Source of the DNA: Acidimicrobiaceae bacterium
Lineage (GTDB): Bacteria; Actinomycetota; Acidimicrobiia; Acidimicrobiales; RAAP-2
Direction: 5' to 3'
DNA length: 13,070 nt
Assembly (NCBI GenBank): GCA_003151555.1
Contig: PLXU01000048.1
Span: 6,017 to 19,086, forward strand
Position 1 is the stretch's first letter, and each line of letters starts with the position of its first letter. The notes beneath the pieces are model-generated. The model saw only the letters and a program-made list of their open reading frames with translations. It did no database searches and was not told where the DNA came from. Shown one piece after another: positions 1 to 6,678 of the stretch. A program made the translations under genes and the position numbers.

Positions 1-542
1 GGATCGACGGCAACATCGGCTCCCGCCTCACGATGAAGTACCCGTCGGTCTACCTCATGGGACCCAAGGCTTCCGGTGAAGTGCTCTCCGTGGCGTACGC
101 CGGTCCCGGGCAGGTCCAGGACGCGGGCGCCAAGATGGTGCACTGCGCTCCCGAGACGACCTCGACCATTGTTTCCAAGTCGATCTCCAAGGAGGGTGGA
201 CTTACTTCGTATCGCGGTCTGGTGAAGGTCGAAGAGGGTGCGACGGGGGCCAAGAGTTTTGTGCGCTGCGACGCGCTGCTGCTCGACGAGACGGCCATCT
301 CCGAAACGAGGCCCTACATGGAAGTGGGCGAGCAGGACGCGTCGATCGGCCATGAAGCCACCGTTTCTAAGATCGGCGACGACCAACTCTTTTATCTGAT
401 GAGTCGCGGTCTCACCGAGGTGCAGGCCATGGGAATGATTGTCAACGGCTTCATCGAGCCAGTCACGCGCACGCTGCCCATGGAATACGCCGTTGAGTGG
501 AGTCGCCTGATTGAACTGCAGATGGAAGGTTCCGTCGGCTAG
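1..542 (+). CDS. sufB: SufB, Fe-S cluster assembly scaffold subunit (3' part, 5' end outside window)
   Basis: The reading frame enters at base 3 and gives 179 residues ending in the family's usual SVG terminus. SufB is the scaffold subunit of the SufBCD complex, where nascent Fe-S clusters are built in the cytoplasm. The visible part is the C-terminal half of the SufB/SufD beta-helix plus the SufC-binding C-terminal helices: VHCAPETTS near 134-164, RCDALL near 264-281, GHEATVSKIGDDQLFYLMSRGL near 348-413, and MIVNGF near 438-455. The cysteine at codon 267-269 and the glutamate at 354-356 sit 29 residues apart, the spacing I recall for E. coli SufB Cys405 and Glu434, both needed for cluster formation. 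The N-terminal part and promoter lie upstream of the window. sufD does not follow directly, which is unusual. Identity is very secure. Confidence 0.97.
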   Translation, partial: IDGNIGSRLTMKYPSVYLMGPKASGEVLSVAYAGPGQVQDAGAKMVHCAPETTSTIVSKSISKEGGLTSYRGLVKVEEGATGAKSFVRCDALLLDETAISETRPYMEVGEQDASIGHEATVSKIGDDQLFYLMSRGLTEVQAMGMIVNGFIEPVTRTLPMEYAVEWSRLIELQMEGSVG

Positions 543-585
543 ACGAGTTACTGAACTCCTTGATCCAGGCCCCGTTGCCGGGATC

Positions 586-602
586 CAGTTGCAACGCAAC
601 TG
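586..602 (+). terminator. Small perfect hairpin after sufB (possible weak terminator)
   Basis: A perfect 7-bp inverted repeat (CAGTTGC and GCAACTG) with a 3-nt loop begins 43 nt after the sufB stop. A 5-bp GATCC/GGATC pair (562-566 with 581-585) lies just upstream and overlaps slightly. No T-run follows, so this is not a classical intrinsic terminator. It may be an attenuating or processing structure, or chance. The rest of 543-647 shows only the RBS of the next gene. Confidence 0.3.
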
Positions 603-647
603 AGGCGTGGTCGGTCCAGTAGCGTCATCGCATAGAAGGGGGTGACG

Positions 648-1112
648 ATGTTCTGTGCTCACTGCGGCACGTCGATGGAAGCGAGCGATGCGTTCTGCCG
701 CTCCTGTGGCGCGAGCATCGCAGCCTCATTGCCACCACCTCCGACTCCACCGACGCCGGCGTACGATCAACGTGCCAACGGCCCCTCCTCGGCCCACGCG
801 TTCGACCGCACGCCTTCGCAGACCAATACCTTGGCCATCGTTTCCTTGGTCGCGGCCTTCATTTTCTGGCCGGCGGGGATTATCTGCGGCATCATTGCGC
901 GCCAACAGATTCGTACGACCGGTGAGGCGGGTGAAGGAATGGCGCTCGCGGGCATCATCATCTCGGTGGCCGCCGCCGCGCTCACCACGCTGCTTATTGT
1001 CCTATTCGTTTTCCTCTTTTCTCATCTGCTTTCGTGTGGGGGTGTGCCGGTACCCATCTCGAATGGCCCGGGCGTGACCTTCTCTTGCGTGCACGGCATC
1101 TGGCGTAACTGA
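648..1112 (+). CDS. Zinc-ribbon, two-TM DUF4190-like membrane protein
   Basis: A 154-residue protein. The N-terminus is a zinc ribbon with Cys3, Cys6, Cys17 and Cys20 (two CxxC knuckles), followed by a Pro-rich linker (about 29-38) and two hydrophobic segments (about 61-85 and 98-127). Between them is a short polar loop, RQQIRTTGEAGEGMALAGI, characteristic of DUF4190 proteins. The C-terminal tail carries Cys130 and Cys147, probably outside the membrane. I chose ATG 648 because AGAAGGGGG at 634-642 sits 5 nt upstream; an in-frame GTG at 642 overlaps that RBS and is less likely. DUF4190 proteins have no established function; a membrane-anchored zinc-ribbon sensor or adaptor role is only a guess. 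It lies between sufB and sufD with no obvious link to Fe-S assembly. A hairpin with a T-rich tail follows. Confidence 0.85.
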   Translation: MFCAHCGTSMEASDAFCRSCGASIAASLPPPPTPPTPAYDQRANGPSSAHAFDRTPSQTNTLAIVSLVAAFIFWPAGIICGIIARQQIRTTGEAGEGMALAGIIISVAAAALTTLLIVLFVFLFSHLLSCGGVPVPISNGPGVTFSCVHGIWRN

Positions 1113-1148
1113 GTATGTGAACGTCGATTCGTGGATCCCGGGTTCATT

Positions 1149-1196
1149 CTTCTCGCTAGATCGAAGTCGCGCCGCGAGCTAGAGAAGTTGTTGTTT
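1149..1196 (+). terminator. Likely intrinsic terminator after the zinc-ribbon gene
   Basis: CTTCTC (1149-1154) pairs with GAGAAG (1182-1187). The stem continues as TAG (1157-1159) with CTA (1179-1181) past a 2-nt bulge, then TCG (1161-1163) with CGA (1175-1177) past a mismatch. The T-rich stretch TTGTTGTTT follows at 1188-1196. It starts 37 nt after the stop at 1112. The bulge makes it imperfect. The remainder of the 1113-1288 gap shows only the -10 element of the next gene. Confidence 0.45.
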
Positions 1197-1276
1197 GAGT
1201 GACTTTTGGCGCCGGTCACGCGCTGGCCCCTTTGTTGTATTGGCGGATATCCGATGCGGCGACGGGCCCCGGCATG

Positions 1277-1289
1277 TAAATTTGAGTCA
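1277..1289 (+). promoter_or_regulatory. -10 element placed for leaderless start of the four-cysteine protein
   Basis: TAAATT at 1277-1282 matches the TANNNT actinobacterial -10 consensus and lies 6 nt before ATG 1289, so transcription should begin at or beside the start codon. No ribosome binding site precedes the ATG. No convincing -35 is seen, as is common for such promoters. Confidence 0.55.
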
Positions 1290-1642
1290 TGGGAATGCGC
1301 GAAGAGTGCAAGCACTTTCAGAGCCGCACGTACGCGAACGGCGAGGCGGCGCGGTTCTGCGTGCTCGGACTCGCGCCCGATCAGCCCTGGTCCTGTCCGG
1401 ACGACTGCATTGCTTACGAGCGCCGTTTCGCCGACGTGGGCTGGGCCCACGGATCACTGGTGAAAAAGCCAGTGGAAAAGGTACCCGATTCGAACGTGCC
1501 GGTGGACGACCGGCGCGAGATCCTCGACATGGCGAGTGACATCGTCAACGCCGTAGCGCCGGAACTATTCGAAGAGCGTCGACTCGAACTCGAAGAGATT
1601 GAGGACAAGCAGCGGCGCAAGCGCAAGTTCTGGCGCCGTTAG
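1289..1642 (+). CDS. Small four-cysteine protein of unknown function
   Basis: A 117-residue soluble protein with no signal peptide or membrane segment. The first 45 residues hold its only four cysteines, Cys7, Cys24, Cys36 and Cys40 (C-x16-C-x11-C-x3-C), set in conserved-looking text: EECKHF, RFC, LAP, PWSCPDDC and YERR. That arrangement suggests a structural zinc or an Fe-S site. The C-terminal half is predicted helical and strongly charged (about 73-112) and ends in a basic tail (RRKRKFWRR). I recall similar unannotated proteins in Acidimicrobiia but know of no assigned function. ATG 1289 is chosen because a -10-like TAAATT lies 6 nt upstream; Met3 (1295) is an alternative. Its stop overlaps the stop of the convergent crotonase by 4 nt. 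Location inside a SUF locus makes an Fe-S-related role worth testing, but this is inference. Confidence 0.8.
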   Translation: MGMREECKHFQSRTYANGEAARFCVLGLAPDQPWSCPDDCIAYERRFADVGWAHGSLVKKPVEKVPDSNVPVDDRREILDMASDIVNAVAPELFEERRLELEEIEDKQRRKRKFWRR

Positions 1643-2469
1643 TCGCCCGTAAAGATTGGCGTGCGATTCTCGATGAAGGCCGTCAACGCTTCCTTGAGGT
1701 CGTGGCTCTGCAGGTGCATCGTATTCCAGCGCGCGGCGAAGACGAGACCTTCGTGCACGGTGTGACCGTCATTGGCGCCCAAGACCGACTTGGTGCCGCG
1801 CACGGCCAAGGGTGAGTTGGCCGCGATCTCGCGGGCGAGTTCGTACGCGGCCGCGTGTACGTCCTTGGCGCTCGAACCGTGCACGGAGTTGACGAGTCCG
1901 ATCTCGGCGGCCCGCGCGGCGTCAATGTCCTTGCCGGTGAAGGCCAGTTCAGCCATGTGCCCGGCACTGATGATCTTGGGCAGGCGTTGCAACGAGCCGA
2001 GGTCGGCCACCAGGGCCACTTTGGCCTCGCGCACCGAAAAGACGGCGTCGCCCGCCGCTAGGCGAATATCGCAGGCGCTGATGAGGTCGACCCCCGCGCC
2101 GATGCAGTAGCCGTGCACCGCGGCGATCACGGGAAAAGGAAGTTCGCACAGCGACGTCACCGAGTCCTGCATGATGCGCACGTTGTCGTAGGTGATGGCG
2201 GTGGCAGCGACCTTGGCCGAGCTGTCGCCATTGGCGTGCAGCAACGAGCGACTGGCCTCCTTGAGATCGAGTCCGACGCTGAAGTGCGGACCCTTCGCCG
2301 CAATGACGAGTACGCGCACGCTGGCAATTGCCGCCAGCGCCGCGCTCGCGCGCAGTAGGTCACGCCACAGGGCGCTGCCCATTGCGTTGCGGGCCTCTTC
2401 GCGGTCCAGCCACAGCGTGGCCACGTGTTGGTTGACTTCGAGGGTGATGACGTCAGATTCGAATTCCAC
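1639..2469 (-). CDS. Crotonase-fold delta3,5-delta2,4-dienoyl-CoA isomerase-like protein
   Basis: A 276-residue enoyl-CoA hydratase/isomerase (crotonase) family protein, full length for the family. The oxyanion-hole regions are KGPHFSVGLDL (about 59-69) and AVHGYCIGAGVDL (about 117-129). Asp128, Glu148 and Asp156 have the same 20- and 8-residue spacing as Asp176, Glu196 and Asp204 of mammalian ECH1, in matching context (GVDL, REAKVAL, VADLGSLQRLPKII). The C-terminus (WNTMHLQSHDLKEAL) also resembles ECH1. It should therefore isomerise dienoyl-CoA intermediates in beta-oxidation of odd-position unsaturated fatty acids, rather than hydrate enoyl-CoA. GTG 2469 is chosen because AGGAGG (2474-2479) lies 4 nt upstream; the frame is open to 2553 but that extension looks non-coding. 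It is read against the flanking suf genes and diverges from sufD. Confidence 0.88.
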   Translation of the reverse strand: MEFESDVITLEVNQHVATLWLDREEARNAMGSALWRDLLRASAALAAIASVRVLVIAAKGPHFSVGLDLKEASRSLLHANGDSSAKVAATAITYDNVRIMQDSVTSLCELPFPVIAAVHGYCIGAGVDLISACDIRLAAGDAVFSVREAKVALVADLGSLQRLPKIISAGHMAELAFTGKDIDAARAAEIGLVNSVHGSSAKDVHAAAYELAREIAANSPLAVRGTKSVLGANDGHTVHEGLVFAARWNTMHLQSHDLKEALTAFIENRTPIFTGD

Positions 2470-2473
2470 GATT

Positions 2474-2497
2474 CCTCCTGCGCTCGGGCCAAGCCTA
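2474..2497 (-). promoter_or_regulatory. Ribosome binding site and likely -10 for the crotonase gene
   Basis: On the minus strand a perfect AGGAGG occupies 2479-2474, 4 nt before GTG 2469, and decides the start. TAGGCT at 2497-2492 fits a TANNNT -10 and would give a leader of about 16 nt containing this RBS. No clear -35 is visible. Confidence 0.6.
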
Positions 2498-2532
2498 GAG
2501 CCGGGCTCGGCGGGAGAAAAAGGGCCGTCTAT

Positions 2533-2538
2533 TACACT
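2533..2538 (+). promoter_or_regulatory. Possible -10 element for sufD
   Basis: TACACT at 2533-2538 fits TANNNT and would place the transcript start near 2545, about 10 nt before ATG 2556, with no ribosome binding site in between. The 86-bp gap between the divergent crotonase and sufD must carry sufD's own promoter, as sufB is 2 kb away. No good -35 is seen. Confidence 0.35.
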
Positions 2539-2555
2539 GGCCAGGCCTCTCATCT

Positions 2556-3797
2556 ATGAAAATCTTCGCTGAATCAGCCTCCACTTTTATTGCCGGCCGG
2601 CCCGATGCGGCCTCGCGTCAGCTGGCTTGGACCGGCTTCGAGCGGGCGGGACTTCCCCAGGTGAGTGACGAAGTGTGGCGTTACGCGCCGTTGGGCGAAC
2701 TGGACCTGGACCGCTTCGCCGTGACCGCGGCGCCGATCGCCGCGGCCGATTCGGACTTCGCGAGTGAACTCTGCCGACGTGCCGGACTGGTGGTTCGAGT
2801 GATCGACGGGTTCTGCGAGGTCGTCAACAGTGAAATCGAGGGCGTCAGCGTCGAGATTGACGGGTCGTCGACTTCGCTCAGTGGTGAGGCGCTGTCCGCT
2901 CGCTACGAGAGCGACACCTTCAGTCTGCTCAACGCCGCGCTGGCACCGGCGACCACGGTGATTCGCATTGCCGCGGGGACGCTCGTAGCAAAGCCCATCG
3001 TGGTCCTTAACGTCACCCACGGTTCGTCGTCATTCCCGCGAACGCAAATCGACCTCGGTCGCGGCGCCAACGCCACAGTGGTCGAATATTTCGAGGGCGG
3101 CGCCGACGCCCTGGTCGTGCCACTCAGCGAATACCAGATTGGCGAAAACGCCGCGTTACAGCTCATCACCTATCAGCGTCTGGCGCCTAGCGCCTGGCAC
3201 GTGGCCCGCACCACCGGCTTCTTGGGACGTGACGCTCGACTGCGCCAGGCGGTAATTGGCATGGGAGGCCACTACAATCGCTCACGCAACGACGCCGAGA
3301 TGCTGGGTCTGGGTTCGGAGAACGAATTGCGCACCACCTTCTTGGGATCGGGCAGTCAGGTGCACGATTTTCGCACCCATCAGATGCACATCGCGGGCCG
3401 TAGCCATTCCACGCTGCTGTCCAAGGGCGCCGTGGCCGACGACTCACGCTCGGTCTACACCGGACTCATTGAGATTGAAAAAGGAGCCAAGCGCACCGAC
3501 GCTCGCCAAACGAATCACAACCTGCTGCTCTCGCCGACGGCCCACGCCGACAGCGTGCCCAACCTGGACATTCGTGAGAACGACGTGATGTGCGCGCACG
3601 CCTCGAGCGTGGGTCCACTCGACGAACTGCAACGCTGGTACATCGAATCTCGCGGGGTGAGCCGCAACGAGGCCGAGCGGCTAATGATTCAGGGCTTTTT
3701 CAACGAAATGCTGGTGACCCTGCCCCTCGAACTGGCCGAGTTGGTCGAGGCCGACGTGACCTCGGTGCTGGCCTCGGTGCGGATTGTGACGCCGTGA
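2556..3797 (+). CDS. sufD: SufD, Fe-S cluster assembly protein
   Basis: A 413-residue SufD (E. coli SufD is about 420). SufD pairs with SufB through the beta-helix and each carries one SufC ATPase; the SufB-SufD interface is where clusters form. The N-terminal helical part includes DEVWRYAPL (38-46), followed by the beta-helix (about 130-330) and the C-terminal SufC-binding helices (about 355-400: LDELQRWYIESRGVSRNEAERLMIQGF). His348 in CAHASSVG corresponds to the essential His360 of E. coli SufD, as I recall the numbering. Ending motifs VTLPLEL match the SufB/SufD family. There is no RBS before ATG 2556; a possible -10 lies at 2533-2538. It overlaps the Rieske ferredoxin gene by 4 nt (GTGA), which implies translational coupling. 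Identity is secure from the conserved C-terminus. Confidence 0.96.
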   Translation: MKIFAESASTFIAGRPDAASRQLAWTGFERAGLPQVSDEVWRYAPLGELDLDRFAVTAAPIAAADSDFASELCRRAGLVVRVIDGFCEVVNSEIEGVSVEIDGSSTSLSGEALSARYESDTFSLLNAALAPATTVIRIAAGTLVAKPIVVLNVTHGSSSFPRTQIDLGRGANATVVEYFEGGADALVVPLSEYQIGENAALQLITYQRLAPSAWHVARTTGFLGRDARLRQAVIGMGGHYNRSRNDAEMLGLGSENELRTTFLGSGSQVHDFRTHQMHIAGRSHSTLLSKGAVADDSRSVYTGLIEIEKGAKRTDARQTNHNLLLSPTAHADSVPNLDIRENDVMCAHASSVGPLDELQRWYIESRGVSRNEAERLMIQGFFNEMLVTLPLELAELVEADVTSVLASVRIVTP

Positions 3798-4108
3798 CGG
3801 CGGTGGACATTGGGACCCTGGATGACTTCGTTGACGGCGAAGCCCGTCAGGTTCGCGTCGAGGGTCGCGTATTGGTGGTCATACGTATCGGCGACGATAT
3901 CTACGTGCTGGACGACCGGTGCAGTCACGAGGACTTCAGTTTGGCCGAAGGTGAAGTGAACGTCGCGACGAGGGAGATCGAATGCGAGCGTCACGGCTCG
4001 ATGTTCCGACTGAGTGACGGTGAGCCCACCTCGTTTCCCGCGACGCGGCCGGTGGCCCACTACGACGTGCGCCAGAGCGCGGGTCGCGTGGAGGTGATGG
4101 TGCCGTGA
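3794..4108 (+). CDS. Rieske-type [2Fe-2S] ferredoxin of the SUF operon
   Basis: A 104-residue Rieske ferredoxin. The cluster ligands are Cys43 and His45 (CSH) and Cys64 and His67 (CERHG), a C-x-H ... C-x2-H pattern with the usual YVLDDRCSH lead-in. There is no membrane segment, so it is a small soluble ferredoxin like those of Rieske non-haem oxygenases. Such proteins are commonly encoded between sufD and sufC in actinobacterial suf operons; electron supply to cluster assembly, or service as a client, has been suggested but not settled. GTG 3794 overlaps the sufD stop by 4 nt, and its own stop overlaps sufC by 4 nt. The frame is open upstream to 3590 but that region is sufD in another frame. 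The tight coupling argues for a stoichiometric SUF role. Confidence 0.92.
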   Translation: MTAVDIGTLDDFVDGEARQVRVEGRVLVVIRIGDDIYVLDDRCSHEDFSLAEGEVNVATREIECERHGSMFRLSDGEPTSFPATRPVAHYDVRQSAGRVEVMVP

Positions 4109-4833
4109 CGTCGACGCTCACGATAGAGGGTCTACGCGTGGAAGTCGCGGGTAAAGAAGTGCTGCGCGGCTTTGACCTCGTCATGTCTTCGGGGGAGGTG
4201 CACGCCATCATGGGCCCCAACGGGTCGGGCAAGTCGACGTTGGCCCACGCGCTGGCCGCGCACCCGGGCTACAAGGTCCTCGACGGCTCGGTGACGATCG
4301 ATGGTGTGCAATTACTGGAACTGTCCGCGACCGAGCGGGCTCGCCACGGTCTCTTGCTGGCGCTGCAGCAGCCCATGGAAATTCCCGGCGTGCGTCCGAT
4401 CGATCTGCTGGTCGCGGCCGGCGCGGATCCGACGAACCTACGAGAGAGAATGAACGATGAAGCACGCAGCGTCGAACTACGGCCCGAGGTCCTCGACCGC
4501 TTCGTGAACCTCGACCTCTCCGGGGGCGAACGCAAGCGCGCCGAGATGGTCCAAGTGGGTATTCTTCGGCCCAAGTTCGCCGTGCTCGACGAGATCGACT
4601 CCGGTCTCGATGTCGATGCGCTAGGTGCGGTGGCGCGACGTCTGCAACGAGCGACCACCGAGTGGGACTGCGGCGTGCTCGCGATCACACACTTTCGTCG
4701 CCTCCTCTTAGAACTCGTACCGACGATGATTCACGTGGTAAGCGGTGGGCGAGTGGTGGCCACCGGGGGACCGGAACTTTCTGCGGTACTGGAAAAAGAC
4801 GGCTACGAACCATTTCGCGTAACGAACGCTTGA
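4105..4833 (+). CDS. sufC: SufC paralogue 1, SUF ABC ATPase in the sufD operon
   Basis: A 242-residue ABC ATPase of the SufC type, which drives conformational change of SufBD. Walker A is GPNGSGKST (37-45), the Q-loop is around Gln88-89 (LALQQP), the signature is LSGGERKR (139-146), Walker B is FAVLDEID (158-165), the D-loop SGLDVDAL follows, and the switch His is His196. AHPGYKVLDG and DSGLD are typical SufC text. It is about 10 residues shorter than the second SufC (7911-8669), mainly between the Q-loop and the signature, and has LDLSGG where the other has EGFSGG. GTG 4105 overlaps the Rieske stop (GTGA), and GAGGTG at 4091-4096 is its RBS. All catalytic motifs are intact, so it should be active. 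Two SufCs in one locus is unusual. Confidence 0.93.
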   Translation: MTSTLTIEGLRVEVAGKEVLRGFDLVMSSGEVHAIMGPNGSGKSTLAHALAAHPGYKVLDGSVTIDGVQLLELSATERARHGLLLALQQPMEIPGVRPIDLLVAAGADPTNLRERMNDEARSVELRPEVLDRFVNLDLSGGERKRAEMVQVGILRPKFAVLDEIDSGLDVDALGAVARRLQRATTEWDCGVLAITHFRRLLLELVPTMIHVVSGGRVVATGGPELSAVLEKDGYEPFRVTNA

Positions 4834-4857
4834 CCGTGTTCGTCCTACGTGCGCCGT

Positions 4858-4870
4858 TAAACTTGTCCAA
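4858..4870 (+). promoter_or_regulatory. -10 element placed for leaderless start of the LCP gene
   Basis: TAAACT at 4858-4863 is followed by 6 nt and ATG 4870, the same geometry as at 1277-1289. No ribosome binding site precedes the ATG. This gives the LCP gene its own promoter, despite only 36 nt after the sufC stop. Confidence 0.5.
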
Positions 4871-6210
4871 TGGCTGACGGACGTAATGGCAAACCCCAGG
4901 GCCGTTCCAGGATTCCGCCGGGCCCCCAAATTGGCCCCAAAAACGCAATCGCCAACGAGCATCGATTGGTCGCGTTAGGCGACGCGGTTGATCGACAGTC
5001 GGGCGTGCAACAAAGGCGCCACCGCCCCGTGCGGCCCGGCCGACGACGTCGCCGCGTCATCATCTCGCTGGTGACCGTGGTTGCCGTGATAGTGGCCGTG
5101 TTGGGCGGCGGCTACCTGTACGCCAACTATCGCTTCGGCCAGATTCCCAAGATCCACGTCGCCGGCGAACTGCCCCAGCTCACGGGCAAGCCCTTCAACA
5201 TCTTGGAGATCGGCTCGGACTCGCGGGCCGGACTCACCGGCAAGGTGGCAGTCGCCACCGGCGCCACCACCACCCCGGGCCAGCGAAGTGACGTCGTCAA
5301 GATCATGCACATCGATCCCCAAGCCGGCACGATCTCGGTGCTGTCGATTCCGCGCGACACCGTCGTGACGCTGCTCGCGAACCAGTCGCTCTACGGTAAC
5401 GCCAACCGCATCAACGTGAACTTTTCCAACGGCCCTTCGCTGCTGGCCCAAACCATCACCGCCAACTTCGGCATTCCCATCCAACACGTAATCGTGGTGA
5501 GCTTCGCCGGCCTCATCAATTCCATCGACGCCATCGGTGGCATCTACCTCGACTTCCGCTTTCCCGCCAAGGACGAGTTTTCGGGCCTCAACATCAAGAC
5601 CACCGGCTGCCAGCTGGTGACGCGTTTCCAGGCGCTGGCCGTCGCGCGCAGCCGACACTACGAGTGGTACCAGAACGGAGTATGGAACTTCGACGGGACC
5701 AGCGACTTCGGACGCATCAACCGCCAGGACGCGTTTATGCGGGCCATGATCAATCGGGTCCGCGGCCTGTACAACCCCCTCTCGATCAACTCGTTCCTCT
5801 CCAAGATTCCCCAGGGCATCACGCTGGACGACAAGTTCACCCTGACTGAACTGATCGCCATGGCCGTAAAGTTCCACGGCATGAATCCCAGCTCGATGCT
5901 GACCTATACGTTGCCCACCAATGCCGTCAATGGCACGAGCTTGGGCGACGTGCTCGACGTGGCCGAACCGGCCGCCCAGCAGATGCTGGTGAACCTCTAC
6001 GGCAGTTCATTGTTGACGCCCACCAACCCGCCGCCCAACGCCTCCGGCCAGACACCGCTGCCTCCCCATGTCACGCCCACGACCACGACCAGCACGACCA
6101 CCACGGTGAAGAAAGCAACGGGCCCGACGTCGTCCACGTCAACGACCACCACGACCATCAATCCGTCGCAGGCCATTCCCTCGTTTGACCCGGTGCCCTG
6201 TAGCCCCTGA
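4870..6210 (+). CDS. LytR-CpsA-Psr (LCP) family cell-wall glycopolymer ligase
   Basis: A 446-residue LCP protein. LCP enzymes transfer undecaprenyl-linked glycopolymers to peptidoglycan on the outer face of the membrane. The N-terminal 62 residues are basic and cytoplasmic (Arg-rich 49-62), followed by one membrane segment (about 63-84). The LCP domain spans about 108-300: GSDSR (Asp117, Arg119), RSDVVKIMHIDP (Arg139, Asp141), SIPRDT (Arg162, Asp163) and ARSRHYE...DFGRINRQDAFMRAMI (Arg282, Arg285, Gln286). These are the acidic and arginine residues that hold metal and pyrophosphate in the family. Residues 382-433 form a Pro/Thr-rich low-complexity tail, likely a wall-spanning linker. Cys247 and Cys444 could form an extracytoplasmic disulfide. 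It has its own -10 and no functional link to the SUF genes around it. It ends 3 bp from the convergent sufU. Confidence 0.93.
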   Translation: MADGRNGKPQGRSRIPPGPQIGPKNAIANEHRLVALGDAVDRQSGVQQRRHRPVRPGRRRRRVIISLVTVVAVIVAVLGGGYLYANYRFGQIPKIHVAGELPQLTGKPFNILEIGSDSRAGLTGKVAVATGATTTPGQRSDVVKIMHIDPQAGTISVLSIPRDTVVTLLANQSLYGNANRINVNFSNGPSLLAQTITANFGIPIQHVIVVSFAGLINSIDAIGGIYLDFRFPAKDEFSGLNIKTTGCQLVTRFQALAVARSRHYEWYQNGVWNFDGTSDFGRINRQDAFMRAMINRVRGLYNPLSINSFLSKIPQGITLDDKFTLTELIAMAVKFHGMNPSSMLTYTLPTNAVNGTSLGDVLDVAEPAAQQMLVNLYGSSLLTPTNPPPNASGQTPLPPHVTPTTTTSTTTTVKKATGPTSSTSTTTTTINPSQAIPSFDPVPCSP

Positions 6211-6213
6211 GCG

Positions 6214-6675
6214 TTAGCTGAGGTCGTCGAGCCCCTGGCTCAAGGTATTCCACGCGAGCGTCGCGCACTTGATGCGCACCGGAAATTTCACCACGCCCTG
6301 AAGGGCGGCCAGTTCACCGAGTGCGCGAAGGTCGGCCTCGACCGGCTGGCCATTCTCCTGTAACGCCGTGGCGTGCACTGTCATCAACTGCTTGAACGAG
6401 GTGATGGCCTCGCGCACCTGCGCGAGGGACTTGCCCTTGACGGCGCTACTCATCATTGACGAGGAGGCCTGGGAAATCGAACACCCCTGGCCAGTCAGTT
6501 TGATGTCGACCAGGACGTCGTCTTCGACGTTTAGATAGACCACGATCTCGTCACCGCAGAGCGGGTTGAATCCTTCGACGCGCTGGGCCGGCGGCGAGGC
6601 CAGCTCACCGCGATTTCGCGGCGAGCGGTAGTGGTCGAGGATGATTTCGCGGTAGAGGTCCTCGAGGTTAGACAC
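6214..6675 (-). CDS. sufU: SufU, zinc-dependent sulfur acceptor / scaffold-like protein
   Basis: A 153-residue SufU. In Gram-positive bacteria SufU accepts persulfide sulfur from SufS and passes it to SufB. The zinc ligands of B. subtilis SufU (Cys41, Asp43, Cys66, Cys128) correspond to Cys40 and Asp42 in NPLCGD, Cys65 in GQGCSISQAS, and Cys137 in RIKCATLAW. The long segment between Cys65 and Cys137 includes the insertion that distinguishes SufU from IscU. The N-terminus (NLEDLYREIILDHYRSPRNRG) is characteristic. GTG 6675 follows the sufS stop by 3 nt, so the two are co-transcribed, fitting their function as a donor-acceptor pair. No sufE is present, consistent with SufU replacing it. Confidence 0.96.
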   Translation of the reverse strand: MSNLEDLYREIILDHYRSPRNRGELASPPAQRVEGFNPLCGDEIVVYLNVEDDVLVDIKLTGQGCSISQASSSMMSSAVKGKSLAQVREAITSFKQLMTVHATALQENGQPVEADLRALGELAALQGVVKFPVRIKCATLAWNTLSQGLDDLS

Positions 6676-6678
6676 GCT

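Noticed and set aside
2470..2553. N-terminal extension of the crotonase to 2553
   Set aside because: It would begin before the AGGAGG and -10 of this gene and add Gly/Pro-rich residues not seen in the family. GTG 2469 is supported by the RBS.
3590..3793. N-terminal extension of the Rieske ferredoxin
   Set aside because: It is the conserved sufD 3' region read in another frame. The GTGA overlap at 3794 gives a normal-length ferredoxin.
4830..4835. TTGACC as -35 of the LCP promoter
   Set aside because: The spacing to TAAACT (4858) is 22 bp, too long for a normal sigma-70-type promoter.
4975..5877. A 300-codon open frame on the minus strand
   Set aside because: It lies wholly inside the LCP gene, whose motifs are unmistakable, and its translation shows no recognisable domain. 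Long antisense frames are common in GC-rich coding DNA.
6067..6170. ACC/ACG-rich tandem repeat
   Set aside because: It is the in-frame coding sequence of the Thr-rich tail of the LCP protein, not an independent repeat or CRISPR.
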